Positions 40,107 to 48,517 of a DNA stretch of 64,000 nucleotides are shown here, in pieces. The position numbers were made by a program, and so were the translations under genes. The notes below the pieces were generated by a model. It was not told the origin of the DNA. It searched no databases and worked only from the letters and a program-made list of their open reading frames with translations. This stretch comes from Burkholderia sp. MS389 (GTDB taxonomy: Bacteria > Pseudomonadota > Gammaproteobacteria > Burkholderiales > Burkholderiaceae): positions 992,001 to 1,056,000 of the forward strand of contig NZ_CP045994.1 of NCBI RefSeq assembly GCF_016899425.1. The letters are read 5' to 3'. Numbering within the stretch: the first letter of the stretch is position 1; each line of letters opens with the position of its first letter.

Positions 40107-40922
40107 ATGGCAAAAATCATCGTGGTGACCTCGGGCAAGGGCGGCGTGGGCAAGACGACGACGAGCGCGAGCTTCGCGTCGGGTCTCGCGCTGCGCGGCC
40201 ACAAGACGGCCGTGATCGACTTCGACGTCGGCCTGCGCAACCTCGATCTCATCATGGGCTGCGAGCGTCGCGTCGTGTATGACCTCGTGAACGTGATCCA
40301 GGGCGAAGCGAACCTGAACCAGGCGCTGATCAAGGACAAGAAGTGCGAGAACCTGTTCATCCTGCCGGCGTCGCAGACGCGCGACAAGGATGCGCTGACG
40401 CGCGACGGCGTCGAGAAGGTGCTGAACGACCTCGTCGCGATGGACTTCGAATACATCGTCTGCGATTCGCCGGCCGGTATCGAGGCCGGTGCGCTGCACG
40501 CGATGTACTTCGCGGATGAAGCGCTGATCGTCACGAACCCGGAAGTGTCGTCGGTGCGCGACTCGGACCGCATTCTCGGCATCCTGTCGTCGAAGACGAA
40601 GCGCGCGACCGAAGGCAAGGAGCCGATCAAGGAACACCTGCTGATCACGCGTTACAGCCCGAAGCGCGTGAGCGAAGGCGAGATGCTGTCGCTCGAGGAC
40701 ATCAGCGAGATCCTGCGCATCAAGCTGATCGGCGTGGTGCCCGAATCGGAAGCCGTGCTGCATGCGTCGAACCAGGGTCTGCCGGCCGTGCATATCGACG
40801 GCACCGACGTCGCGGAAGCGTACAAGGACGTCGTCGCCCGCTTTCTCGGCGAGGACAAGCCGCTGCGCTTCACCGATTACCAGAAGCCGGGCCTGCTGCA
40901 GCGCCTCTTCGGCAGCAAGTAA
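40107..40922 (+). CDS. minD: Septum site-determining ATPase MinD
   Basis: MinD is the membrane-bound ATPase that recruits MinC and oscillates under MinE control. The 271-residue protein has the deviant Walker A GKGGVGKTTTSASFASGLA (about residues 10-28) and FDVGLRNLDLIMG near 40. The switch is VCDSPAGIEAGA near 118. The C-terminal amphipathic membrane-targeting helix is LLQRLFGSK. It is 59 bases after minC and 12 bases before minE. Confidence 0.98.
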   Translation: MAKIIVVTSGKGGVGKTTTSASFASGLALRGHKTAVIDFDVGLRNLDLIMGCERRVVYDLVNVIQGEANLNQALIKDKKCENLFILPASQTRDKDALTRDGVEKVLNDLVAMDFEYIVCDSPAGIEAGALHAMYFADEALIVTNPEVSSVRDSDRILGILSSKTKRATEGKEPIKEHLLITRYSPKRVSEGEMLSLEDISEILRIKLIGVVPESEAVLHASNQGLPAVHIDGTDVAEAYKDVVARFLGEDKPLRFTDYQKPGLLQRLFGSK

Positions 40923-40934
40923 CGGAGGCCGCCC

Positions 40935-41189
40935 ATGTCCATCCTTTCGTTTCTCCTCGGCGAGAAGAAGAAGTCCGCATCGGTCGCGAAGGAGCGCCTG
41001 CAGCTCATCATCGCGCACGAGCGGGTCGGCGGCCGGCCGCCGGCCGATTACCTGCCGGCGCTGCAGAAAGAGCTCGTCGCGGTCATCTCGAAGTACGTCC
41101 ATATTTCGGACGATGACATCCGCGTGAGCCTCGAGCGCCAGGACGACCTCGAAGTCCTCGAAGTGAAGATCGAGATCCCGCAAGCCTGA
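40935..41189 (+). CDS. minE: Cell division topological specificity factor MinE
   Basis: MinE stimulates MinD ATPase and confines MinCD to the poles. The 84-residue protein has an N-terminal membrane helix [14 protein letters not shown] and the anti-MinCD region [14 protein letters not shown]. The C-terminal topological domain is [12 protein letters not shown]. Size and motifs are standard. It follows minD after 12 bases with GGAGG spacing and ends the min operon. Confidence 0.97.
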   Translation: MSILSFLLGEKKKSASVAKERLQLIIAHERVGGRPPADYLPALQKELVAVISKYVHISDDDIRVSLERQDDLEVLEVKIEIPQA

Positions 41190-41350
41190 CGCTCAGCGTG
41201 TGTCCTTCCGCACGGCGGCGCCCGCCGCCGTGCGCGTCTTACGCCCTGTTGCACTTTCGGGCACGCCGTAACACGACGCCTGTCGGCCGTCATCGCCCCT
41301 CCCGCATTGAACGAATACGCTCACGTGTGTTGTTCAACCAGGAGGTTGTG

Positions 41351-41752
41351 ATGGCTGTCTCTACCGTTTCACGTCGTATCGTTTCGCTCGCGCTGTTCGC
41401 CGCGGGCCTGTCAGCCGTCGTCGCACCGTTCGCCGTGCACGCGGACGAGATTCTCGTCGGCACGCCCGTGATCGCGCCGCAGGGGCGCATGGTCATCGCG
41501 GAGCCGGTCGCCGTGCGCACTGAGGAAATCGTCGTCGTCGCGCCGAATGCGCCGCCGCCCGTGCGCTACGAGGTCGTACCGGCCACGCGCGTCGGCTACG
41601 TGTGGGACCGCGGGCACTGGCACTGGGACCATAGCCGCTACGTGTGGATCGGCGGCCACTGGGAGGCCGAGCGCGTCGGCATGCAATGGGTGCCCGGGCA
41701 TTGGGACCAGCGCGGTCCGAACTGGTTCTGGACGCGCGGCCACTGGGCTTGA
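41351..41752 (+). CDS. Secreted YXWGXW/WxxGxW-repeat protein
   Basis: This 133-residue protein has a Sec signal peptide (SRRIVSLALFAAGLSAVVAP, cleavage after VHA about residue 31). The C-terminal half has four Trp-rich units: YVWDRGHWHWD, YVWIGGHWEAE, QWVPGHWDQR and NWFWTRGHW. Such repeats are common in proteobacterial envelope proteins sometimes annotated as BcpO-related, with no known function. AGGAGG at 41339-41344 precedes the ATG at 41351. A tiny lipoprotein gene follows 10 bases later, probably in the same transcript. The promoter may be shared with an AT-rich patch near 41310. Confidence 0.82.
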   Translation: MAVSTVSRRIVSLALFAAGLSAVVAPFAVHADEILVGTPVIAPQGRMVIAEPVAVRTEEIVVVAPNAPPPVRYEVVPATRVGYVWDRGHWHWDHSRYVWIGGHWEAERVGMQWVPGHWDQRGPNWFWTRGHWA

Positions 41753-41762
41753 GGCAGGCGCG

Positions 41763-41873
41763 ATGAAAAGAACCGCAATCGCCATCGCGCTCGTCGCGAT
41801 CACGCTGGCCGGGTGCATCGTCGTGCCGGCGCGGCCGGTCTACTACCGGCCGGCGCCCGTCGTGATCTACTGA
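41763..41873 (+). CDS. Very small lipoprotein (36 residues)
   Basis: The frame encodes MKRTAIAIALVAITLAGC followed by an 18-residue tail rich in Tyr, Pro and Val (IVVPARPVYYRPAPVVIY). The lipobox LAGC is perfect, so this should be a lipid-anchored peptide of about 19 residues. It begins 10 bases after the WxxGxW protein gene and its stop overlaps the opposite-strand clcB stop by seven bases. Signal peptide, lipobox and GC-rich third positions support a real gene. Homologous short Tyr/Pro tails are seen in other proteobacterial lipoproteins. Confidence 0.65.
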   Translation: MKRTAIAIALVAITLAGCIVVPARPVYYRPAPVVIY

Positions 41874-43414
41874 GCGTCGCGCGGGCCGTGCTGTTGCGTC
41901 GGGCCGTTTGCATTGGTTGCAGCCGGCCCGGCATCGTGCGGCGCCGCCGTGTCCGCGGCGCTGTCGCCCGGCGCCGCAGCGGCCGGCTCGTCGCCGCCTT
42001 CGTCGCGCAGCGTGTCGAGCGGATCGGCGGGGGCCGCGGTTGCATCCCGCGGTTCGGTCACGTCGGTCATGTTGCCGGCCGCGGCCGCAGTGGTTGCCGC
42101 GGCCGGCGCGGCGGGCGGCGCGAGATAGCGCTGCGCGAGCGTTTCGTACAGCGGCGGCGCAAAAAAGCGCGATACCCGGCTCGATACCAGTGCAGTCGCC
42201 ATCAGCGAAATCACGAGCGCATGACCGTTGATCATTTCCATCACGATCACGAACGACGTGATCGGCGACTGCGTGACGGCGGCCAGGTAGCCGACCATTG
42301 CGAGCGCGATCAGCATCGGCAGGCTCATGTTGCTGAACACGGCATGCAGCACGTTGCCGAAGCCGGCGCCGATCGACAGCGACGGCGCGAAGATCCCGCC
42401 CGGGATGCCCGGCAGGTACGACGCGACCATCGACACCATCTTCAGGAGCGGATAGAACACCGACAGCTGCTGACTGCCATCGAGCAGGCCGCGCGCCTCC
42501 GCATAGCCGCTGCCGAACGTCGTGCCGCCGGACACGAGCCCGACGACGGCGATCGTGAAGCCGCACAGCGCGGCGAACGCGACCGGCCGCTCGCGATACA
42601 GGCCCAGCAGTCGCGCGGGCAGCCAGCGCCCCGTGTTCAGCAGCAACCAGCAGAACAGGCCGCCCGCGATGCCCGTCACGATCGCGGTGACCAGCACCGC
42701 GACCGCCAGCAGCTTCGGGAAATGGAGCCCGGCGTTGATCGTGCCGAAATACGTGTAGTTGCCGTTCAGCCCGAGCGCGACGACGCCGGCGAGGATGATC
42801 GCGGTAATCAGTACGCCGCTGGCGCGCGCGGAGAAGCTGCGGGTCAGTTCCTCGATCGCGAACACGATGCCCGCGAGCGGCGTATTGAATGCGGCCGACA
42901 GCCCGGCCGCCGCGCCGGCCAGCACGAGCTGGCGTTCGATCTGCGCGTTCGAGCGCGGGTAGAAGCGCCGCAGGTTGAACATCAGCGCCGCACCGACTTG
43001 CACGGTCGGCCCTTCGCGGCCGATCGTGAAGCCGCCGAGGATGCCGAGGAACGAGATCAGCACCTTGCCGAACAGGATGCGCAGCGTCAGCAGCCGGGCG
43101 CCGAATGCGCTCGGGCGCGCATGCAGCGTCGCGATCACCTGCGGGATGCCGCTGCCCTCGGCGCCGCGGAAAAAGCGGCGCGTGATCCATGCCGACAACG
43201 CGGCGATCGCCGGCGTCAGCAGCAGCGGCAGCCAGACGGCGTGATCGCGCATCGCGCGGAAAGTCTCGTAGCCCCAGTCGATCAATCGGGCATACAGGAC
43301 GGCCGCGAGGCCGACGACGATCGCGCCGAGCCAGAAAACACCATACTGGCGCCAGATTCGCAGCGAGCGGCGGGTAAGGGCGGGAAACAGCGCGGGAAGG
43401 GCGGGGCGCGGCAT
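41867..43414 (-). CDS. clcB: ClC-type chloride channel/transporter (ClcB-like)
   Basis: The 515-residue protein has the double-barrel ClC fold with some 18 helices. It carries the anion-binding motifs EGSGIPQV near residue 86, GREGPTVQVGAALM near 130 (with the gating Glu) and GGIFAPSLSIGAG around 340. The family member may be a channel or a Cl-/H+ exchanger. The C-terminal 85 residues are Ala/Asp/Pro-rich, without CBS domains, and probably disordered. It runs convergent to the small lipoprotein gene, with a 7-base overlap. Confidence 0.9.
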   Translation of the reverse strand: MPRPALPALFPALTRRSLRIWRQYGVFWLGAIVVGLAAVLYARLIDWGYETFRAMRDHAVWLPLLLTPAIAALSAWITRRFFRGAEGSGIPQVIATLHARPSAFGARLLTLRILFGKVLISFLGILGGFTIGREGPTVQVGAALMFNLRRFYPRSNAQIERQLVLAGAAAGLSAAFNTPLAGIVFAIEELTRSFSARASGVLITAIILAGVVALGLNGNYTYFGTINAGLHFPKLLAVAVLVTAIVTGIAGGLFCWLLLNTGRWLPARLLGLYRERPVAFAALCGFTIAVVGLVSGGTTFGSGYAEARGLLDGSQQLSVFYPLLKMVSMVASYLPGIPGGIFAPSLSIGAGFGNVLHAVFSNMSLPMLIALAMVGYLAAVTQSPITSFVIVMEMINGHALVISLMATALVSSRVSRFFAPPLYETLAQRYLAPPAAPAAATTAAAAGNMTDVTEPRDATAAPADPLDTLRDEGGDEPAAAAPGDSAADTAAPHDAGPAATNANGPTQQHGPRDAQ

Positions 43415-43579
43415 GGGCTCGGCCGGAGGGCAAAGAGAGGATTATAAAAAGGAACCGATGCCAGCGGGGACGACGACGCGCCGCGCAGGACGACAAAAAT
43501 TCACAAAAGAGATGCAATTTGTTGCAAATGTAATGTTCGCGTAATGTCTGGACATAGCAACCGTCGTTAGCATGCCAAG

Positions 43580-44605
43580 ATGGCCAGTCGAGAATTCCCG
43601 CAAATCGTGAAACGAATCCTTATCGTGAAAGTGACGTCGCTCGGCGACGTCGTCCAGACGCTGCCTGTCGTCGCCGACCTGCATCGCGCGTTCCCCGGCG
43701 TGACGGTCGACTGGGCCGTCGACGAATCGTGCGCGGAGGTCGTACGCTGGCATCCGGGCGTGAGCGCCGTTCTGTGCGCGCCGCTGCGCCGCTTCAAAAA
43801 AATGCGCAACGCAGGCGACCTGAAGGCGATCTCGGCATCGATCGGCGCGCTGCGTGCGCACCGCTACGACGCGATCATCGATCTGCACGGCGTGTACAAG
43901 AGCGCGATCATTTCGTCGCTGGCGCGTGGCGCGCGTCGCTTCGGCTACCAGACGCAGGATCTCGGCGAAACGGGCGCGCGCTTCGCGTATTCGCACCGTT
44001 TCGGTCCGCGGCCGGACTGCGACGCATGGCACGGGATGCGGGTGAGTGCCGGCGAAGCGCTGGGCTACGTGCCGGAAGGGCCTGCCACGCACGGCATCGT
44101 CGCGCCGCAGGATGCGAGCCTGCCCGCCGCCGTGACCGACGGCGGGCCGTTCATGCTGCTGTTCCATGCGACGTCCAATCCCGACAAGAAGTGGCCGCCC
44201 GGACACTGGGCCGCCCTTGCGACGCAGATGATGGCGCGCGGCTTGCGCGTGCTGGTGCCGTGGGGATCGGCGGCCGAGCACGACGATGCACGGGATATCG
44301 CCGCGCGGGCGCCGGGCGCGATCGTGTTACCGGCGATGACGGTGCGTGAGCTCGGCGCGGCGCTGGGTCGGGCCGCGCTCGTGGTGGGCGTCGATACCGG
44401 GTTCGTGCACATGGCGCACGCACTGCAGCGGCCCACCGTGATGATTTTCGTCGCGACGTCGCGCCACCATTGCGGGATCGGCGGCGTGCCGAATGCGCTG
44501 TCGATTGGCGAGCCGGGCGCGATGCCGACCGTCGACGAGGCGCTGGAGGCGATCGATACGGTCTGCCCCGCCTACGGCACGGTGCGCGCGCGGCTGTCCG
44601 CCTGA
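43580..44605 (+). CDS. waaC: Lipopolysaccharide heptosyltransferase I (WaaC)
   Basis: WaaC adds the first L-glycero-D-manno-heptose to Kdo in the LPS inner core. The 341-residue GT9 protein has the N-terminal ILIVKVTSLGDVVQTLPVV, the central IDLHGVYKSAIIS, and the donor-binding region LLFHATSNPDKKWPPGHW. The C-terminal VVGVDTGFVHMAHALQRPTV follows. The ATG at 43580 is taken by default; a GTG at 43610 gives the more usual start KRILIVKVTSLGD, and neither has a strong ribosome site. A gene for a small membrane protein lies convergently downstream. Confidence 0.92.
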   Translation: MASREFPQIVKRILIVKVTSLGDVVQTLPVVADLHRAFPGVTVDWAVDESCAEVVRWHPGVSAVLCAPLRRFKKMRNAGDLKAISASIGALRAHRYDAIIDLHGVYKSAIISSLARGARRFGYQTQDLGETGARFAYSHRFGPRPDCDAWHGMRVSAGEALGYVPEGPATHGIVAPQDASLPAAVTDGGPFMLLFHATSNPDKKWPPGHWAALATQMMARGLRVLVPWGSAAEHDDARDIAARAPGAIVLPAMTVRELGAALGRAALVVGVDTGFVHMAHALQRPTVMIFVATSRHHCGIGGVPNALSIGEPGAMPTVDEALEAIDTVCPAYGTVRARLSA

Positions 44606-44624
44606 CGCGGCGCGGCGGCCGCGG

Positions 44625-44804
44625 TCAGGCGAGCAGCGCTTCGACCGTGACGACGGCGGCGATGGCCGCCAGATTCGCCAGCAGCGCCTCGAACACGAGG
44701 CCGCGCCAGGTTTTCGGCCGAAACCGCAGCGCGAGCAGCAGCGCGCCACCGAGCGCGAGCGCAAGGATCAGCACGAGATCGGCATTGGCAAGGCGGATAT
44801 TCAT
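44625..44804 (-). CDS. Small hydrophobic membrane protein (59 residues)
   Basis: The frame begins MNIRLANADLVLILALALGG after an AGGAG spaced eight bases from the ATG. It has two hydrophobic helices (about 9-27 and 38-57, ALLANLAAIAAVVTVEALLA) separated by a basic RFRPKTWRG loop. It is probably an inner-membrane protein with the loop in the cytoplasm. I do not recognise a family. It lies between an MHS transporter gene upstream and waaC convergent downstream. Confidence 0.65.
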   Translation of the reverse strand: MNIRLANADLVLILALALGGALLLALRFRPKTWRGLVFEALLANLAAIAAVVTVEALLA

Positions 44805-44908
44805 GGCGGCGGCTCCTGTCGGGGCGGGATCTCCGGGCGCGCAACGACGCGCCCAGGATCGAGTATAGGCAGCGCCCGCCGTCGTACAACCCGGGTCGCC
44901 CCGAAGGG

Positions 44909-46219
44909 TCAGACGAGCGACGCGTCGCGCGTCTCGCGCATCAGCAGCACGCCGATCAGGCTGATCGCCGCCGCCACCGACACATAGCCGCCGACCCACG
45001 ACAGCCCGCCGCGCGCAACCAGCAGTTGCGCGATATACGGCGCGATCGACGCGCCGAGGATTCCGCCGAGGTTGTACGCGACGCCCGCGCCCGTGTAGCG
45101 GACGTTGGTCGGGAACAATTCGGGCAGCAGCGCGCCCATCGGTGCGAACGTCACGCCCATCAGGAACAGCTCGATCGTCAGGAACAGCGCGACGAGCGGC
45201 ATCGAGCCGCTGCCGAGCAGCGGTTCCATCGCGAACCCCGACAGCAGCGCGGCGATCGCGCCAACGACCAGCACCGGCTTGCGGCCGAAGCGGTCCGACG
45301 CCCATGCGGACAGCGGCGTCGCGACGCCCATGAAGACCACCGCGAAACACAGCAGGCCGAGGAAGCTCTGGCGCGGAATATGCAGCGCCGACACGCCGTA
45401 CGACAGCGAGAACACCGTCGAGATGTAGAACAGCGTGTAGCAGACGACCATCGCGAGCGCGCCGAGCAGCGTCGGCCGGCAGTGCTGCGTGACGAGCGTC
45501 GCGACCGGCACGCGCACGCGCTCGTTGCGGTCGAGCGCTGCCTGGAACGCGGGCGTTTCGGTGATCTTGAGCCGCACGTACAGGCCGAGCGCGACGAGCA
45601 CCGCGCTGACGAGGAACGGGATGCGCCAGCCCCAACTGCGGAACTGCGCGTCGGACAGCGACAGCGCGAGCGCGAAGAACAGCCCGTTCGACATCAGGAA
45701 GCCGACCGACGGTCCCAGTTGCGGGAACATCCCGAACCAGCCGCGCTTGCCTTGCGGCGCGTGCTCGGTCGCGAGCAGCGCAGCGCCGCCCCATTCGCCG
45801 CCGAGGCCGATTCCCTGGCCGAAGCGCAGCACGCACAGCAGCACCGGCGCGAGCGCGCCGATCGCGTCGTAGCCGGGCACGAAGCCGATCGCGGTAGTGG
45901 ACACGCCCATCACGAGCAGCGATGCGACGAGTGTCGACTTGCGGCCGATGCGGTCGCCGAAGTGCCCGAACAGGAACGAGCCGATCGGACGCGCGATGAA
46001 CGCGATCCCGAACGTGACGAACGCGGACAGCGCTTGCGCCGTCGCGGAGCCGTGCGGGAAGAATACGGGGCCGATGACGAGCGCGGCGGCCGTCGCGTAC
46101 ACGTAGAAATCGTAGAACTCGATCGCGGTGCCGATGAAGCTCGCGAACACGATGCGCCGGTGGCTGACGGCGCCGGCCGAACCGGTTGCGTGTGCAACGG
46201 TTGCGGGGGATGCGGACAT
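44909..46219 (-). CDS. MHS family (metabolite:H+ symporter) MFS transporter
   Basis: This 436-residue transporter has twelve helices and the MHS signature. The first helix region is VFASFIGTAIEFYDFYVYATA (about residues 24-44). GHFGDRIGRKSTLVASLL (motif A) is near 84, and RFGQGIGLGGEWGGAALLATEHAP near 134 is diagnostic of the family. A second motif-A-like SDRFGRKPVLV sits in the middle loop. Substrates in this family include dicarboxylates, shikimate and betaine; no specificity can be read here. A gap of about 300 bases without genes precedes it. Confidence 0.9.
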   Translation of the reverse strand: MSASPATVAHATGSAGAVSHRRIVFASFIGTAIEFYDFYVYATAAALVIGPVFFPHGSATAQALSAFVTFGIAFIARPIGSFLFGHFGDRIGRKSTLVASLLVMGVSTTAIGFVPGYDAIGALAPVLLCVLRFGQGIGLGGEWGGAALLATEHAPQGKRGWFGMFPQLGPSVGFLMSNGLFFALALSLSDAQFRSWGWRIPFLVSAVLVALGLYVRLKITETPAFQAALDRNERVRVPVATLVTQHCRPTLLGALAMVVCYTLFYISTVFSLSYGVSALHIPRQSFLGLLCFAVVFMGVATPLSAWASDRFGRKPVLVVGAIAALLSGFAMEPLLGSGSMPLVALFLTIELFLMGVTFAPMGALLPELFPTNVRYTGAGVAYNLGGILGASIAPYIAQLLVARGGLSWVGGYVSVAAAISLIGVLLMRETRDASLV

Positions 46220-46523
46220 GGATGTCTCCGTTTTGTCGTTGGGGCAGCCGGCTGGGCGTGCGCTGGGGAGGCGACTGCCTGCCGGGCGCGCCGGGCAAAT
46301 GATTGATGCGGATGACGCGGTGGCGGCGTGGACGCGCGCCGTGGCGCGGACGTCACCCGCCGGTCGACGATGGAGACGGATACGTCGCCGCCGCCCGGTG
46401 CCGGCGTGGTCGGCTCGCTTGCCGGGTGGGGCGCGCGAACGCGCGCGCGGCGTGATGGCCGCGCGAGTGCGGAAAATTATAGCCAGCGCTGCCGCCCCCC
46501 GGCAATCGGGCCGCGGCGGCGCG
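46220..46523. other. Intergenic region, nothing recognised
   Basis: About 300 bases of GC-rich sequence separate two minus-strand genes. It presumably includes the MHS transporter promoter. No hairpin terminator, repeat or credible open frame was seen. Confidence 0.45.
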
Positions 46524-47015
46524 TCAGTCGATCGATTGCGCCTGCGCGGACGCGGTGCTTTGCAGCTGGAAGTGGCCGTCGTCGTTGAAGAGCCAGCCTT
46601 CCATCAGTTCGAGCCGACCGTTGCCGTCGAGCAGCCGCGACGGCGGCGCCGGCAGCGGCGCCGAGCGGCGCAGCGACGCGAGCGCGAGCGCTTCCGCCTC
46701 GCTGTCGCCGTTGCTGCGATAGACGGATGCGTTGATCACGCGGCCGTTGCCATCGACGGTGAAGGCCACGACGACGAGCGAACGCAGCATGGCCTGCGGT
46801 GTGCCGTGCAGCATGCCGGACGGATTGCGTTCGGCGACGCGGTGCGCGACCTCGACGCGATACTGGTCGAGATTGCCGCTGCGTATGACCGACGGAATCG
46901 TCACGACCGAGCGTAACGACGAAGGCGGCGTGATCGTGCACGCGGCGAGCAGGGCGACGACGGCCAGCGCGGCAACACGCAGCCGGGCGACGCACGGACG
47001 GGGAAGGGGGCGCAT
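46524..47015 (-). CDS. Lipoprotein with TonB C-terminal-like domain
   Basis: The 163-residue protein starts MRPLPRPCVARLRVAALAVV and has a lipobox LLAAC at about residues 21-25, so it is probably a lipoprotein. The rest resembles a TonB_C domain: QYRVEVAHRVAERNPSG, then LRSLVVVAFTVDGNGRVINASVYRSNGDSEAEALALASLRR, with the typical β-strand, GNG turn and A-L-x-A-L-R-R helix. It has no membrane-spanning TonB anchor and may act in envelope protein contacts. I start at the Met before the signal sequence (47015). Function unknown. Confidence 0.75.
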   Translation of the reverse strand: MRPLPRPCVARLRVAALAVVALLAACTITPPSSLRSVVTIPSVIRSGNLDQYRVEVAHRVAERNPSGMLHGTPQAMLRSLVVVAFTVDGNGRVINASVYRSNGDSEAEALALASLRRSAPLPAPPSRLLDGNGRLELMEGWLFNDDGHFQLQSTASAQAQSID

Positions 47016-47320
47016 GACGTGATGGCCTGGAGGGACGATAAAAAAATGATAGGCGTACCGACGCGAGGCGATATGGGGGGAAACGCATAGCGCGCGGGAC
47101 CGGTCGTTGCGCTCGCAGATGATGCCGGCCGGACGCCGCGTCGAGCCACGCGCGTCGTGCACCGCGATGTGACGCGACATGTGGCGGCGTCCGCAGCGGA
47201 CGCGTGCTGGAAGGTTGAAAGCCGCGGCACGCTGCGATCGTCCGGCCGCGCGGCGCGGTCAGCCGATGCGGCCACCTCGGCAGCCTTCCGGGGAATCGTC
47301 GGCGATGCGTTCCGGCCGCG
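47016..47320. other. Intergenic region, nothing recognised
   Basis: About 300 bases separate two minus-strand genes. A short AT-rich spot near 47038-47050 may belong to the lipoprotein gene's promoter or leader; otherwise no signals are visible. Confidence 0.45.
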
Positions 47321-47614
47321 TCAGAAGCCGTGCGTCACGAGCGACAGGACCGACAGGTCGGGGTGCGTGCCGTCGATGATGCTCTTGCCGATGTGCACGG
47401 CTTCGTGGGTCGCCTCGTCGACGCTCGCGAAGCTTTCTTCGCCATCCGCGTGGAACGGCACCGCGTGGCCGGGCAGCGCGGGATTCACGCCCGGATGGCA
47501 CACGTAGCCGGTGTAGGTATAGCGCGTGTCGCTGCCGGGCATCGCGGCCGGCACGACATGGATCTCGAAGCCTTCGTAATCGACGTGGTCCGTCGCGGTC
47601 GACAGGTCGGTCAT
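47321..47614 (-). CDS. Hypothetical 97-residue soluble protein
   Basis: The acidic protein MTDLSTATDHVDYEGFEIHV has a compact strand-rich pattern (RYTYTGYVCHPG) and a C-terminal helix (SVDEATHEAVHIGKSIIDG) ending LSLVTHGF. Several His residues are spaced through it. It lacks a signal peptide and membrane segments, so it is probably cytoplasmic. I do not recognise a family. The coding character (GC-rich third positions, sensible start) supports a gene; a Burkholderia-restricted hypothetical is likely. Confidence 0.65.
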   Translation of the reverse strand: MTDLSTATDHVDYEGFEIHVVPAAMPGSDTRYTYTGYVCHPGVNPALPGHAVPFHADGEESFASVDEATHEAVHIGKSIIDGTHPDLSVLSLVTHGF

Positions 47615-47848
47615 GGCGATCTCCGTGTGCCGCGCGCAGGGGTGGCGCGTGCGGCATCGAATACGCGGCGGCGTTCGTGTCGCCGTGTTGAACGAATTCT
47701 AGGCGATGACGGGGCGGGCCGGGAGGCGTCAGGCGGTGTGCGGCGGCAGGCGTCCGGGACGCTCGCACCCTGTCGCTTCGACGCGTCGACGATCCGGCGC
47801 CGATTCCATCAGCGGGCGACGGAAACGGGGATCATCGTATTTTTCGCA

Positions 47849-48244
47849 TCATTGCTTGCAGCGCGCGTCCTTGCGCTGCACGACGACGATCACCGGATAC
47901 TTCTGGCCATGATCGAGTTCCACACGCGCGACGACGGTCAGCGTCGCCGGGTCGGAATCGTCGTACACGCTGACCTGTTCGTTGCGCAGGTAGGTCACGC
48001 CGGTGCAGTTCGACGTGCGTCCGTCGTCGCCCACCTTGCACTGAAGCTCGTTGTCCTTCAGGTAGTTGTATGGCGACGGGCTCGCGAGATACTCGCTCAG
48101 GCCGCGCGGCGAACCGCCGACGCCGGTCACGTACGCGATCGCGCACGACGCCTGTGCGTCGCTGCCGGAGGCGGTGTCGGCCGCCGCATGCGCGCTGACG
48201 GCGGCCAGCACGGCGACGAGCGACGAGACGAGGAAGGGCTTCAT
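47849..48244 (-). CDS. Hypothetical secreted protein
   Basis: The 131-residue precursor MKPFLVSSLVAVLAAVSAHA has a clear signal peptide. The mature periplasmic part of about 110 residues contains four Cys (in ASCAIAYV, LQCKVG, SNCTGV and DARCKQ), likely two disulphides. The core is LSEYLASPSPYNYLKDNE followed by strands VTYLRNEQVSVYDD and VIVVVQRKDA. I know no family name. It lies upstream of the tRNA-Ser terminator on the same strand but is separated from it. Confidence 0.7.
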   Translation of the reverse strand: MKPFLVSSLVAVLAAVSAHAAADTASGSDAQASCAIAYVTGVGGSPRGLSEYLASPSPYNYLKDNELQCKVGDDGRTSNCTGVTYLRNEQVSVYDDSDPATLTVVARVELDHGQKYPVIVVVQRKDARCKQ

Positions 48245-48340
48245 GACGTGGATTTCCCGTTTCGCGAATCGGAGCGCGGGATTGTAACGGCATCCGGCGC
48301 GATGCGTCGGAACGTGCGGGGCGCACGCGTGCGGACAAAC

Positions 48341-48373
48341 AAAAACCCCGTCATTCTGCGAATGGACGGGGTT
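48341..48373 (-). terminator. Terminator of tRNA-Ser(TGA)
   Basis: Read leftwards, AACCCCGTC pairs with GACGGGGTT, followed by a T run, immediately 3' of the tRNA. Confidence 0.88.
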
Positions 48374-48385
48374 CGGCGAACTTCC

Positions 48386-48473
48386 TGGCGGAAGCGGTGA
48401 GATTCGAACTCACGGACAGTTTCCCGTCGCTGGTTTTCAAGACCAGTGCCTTAAACCGCTCGGCCACGCTTCC
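48386..48473 (-). tRNA. tRNA-Ser(TGA)
   Basis: On the minus strand GGAAGCG pairs with CGCTTCC, followed by G and an encoded CCA. The anticodon arm CTGGTCTTGAAAACCAG carries anticodon TGA, reading UCA and wobbling. A long variable arm marks class II tRNA-Ser. A TACAAT at 48486-48491 upstream is a plausible -10 box. Confidence 0.97.
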
Positions 48474-48517
48474 ACACGAGGCGGCATTGTAACCGAAATG
48501 CCGCCGCGTTCATCCGT

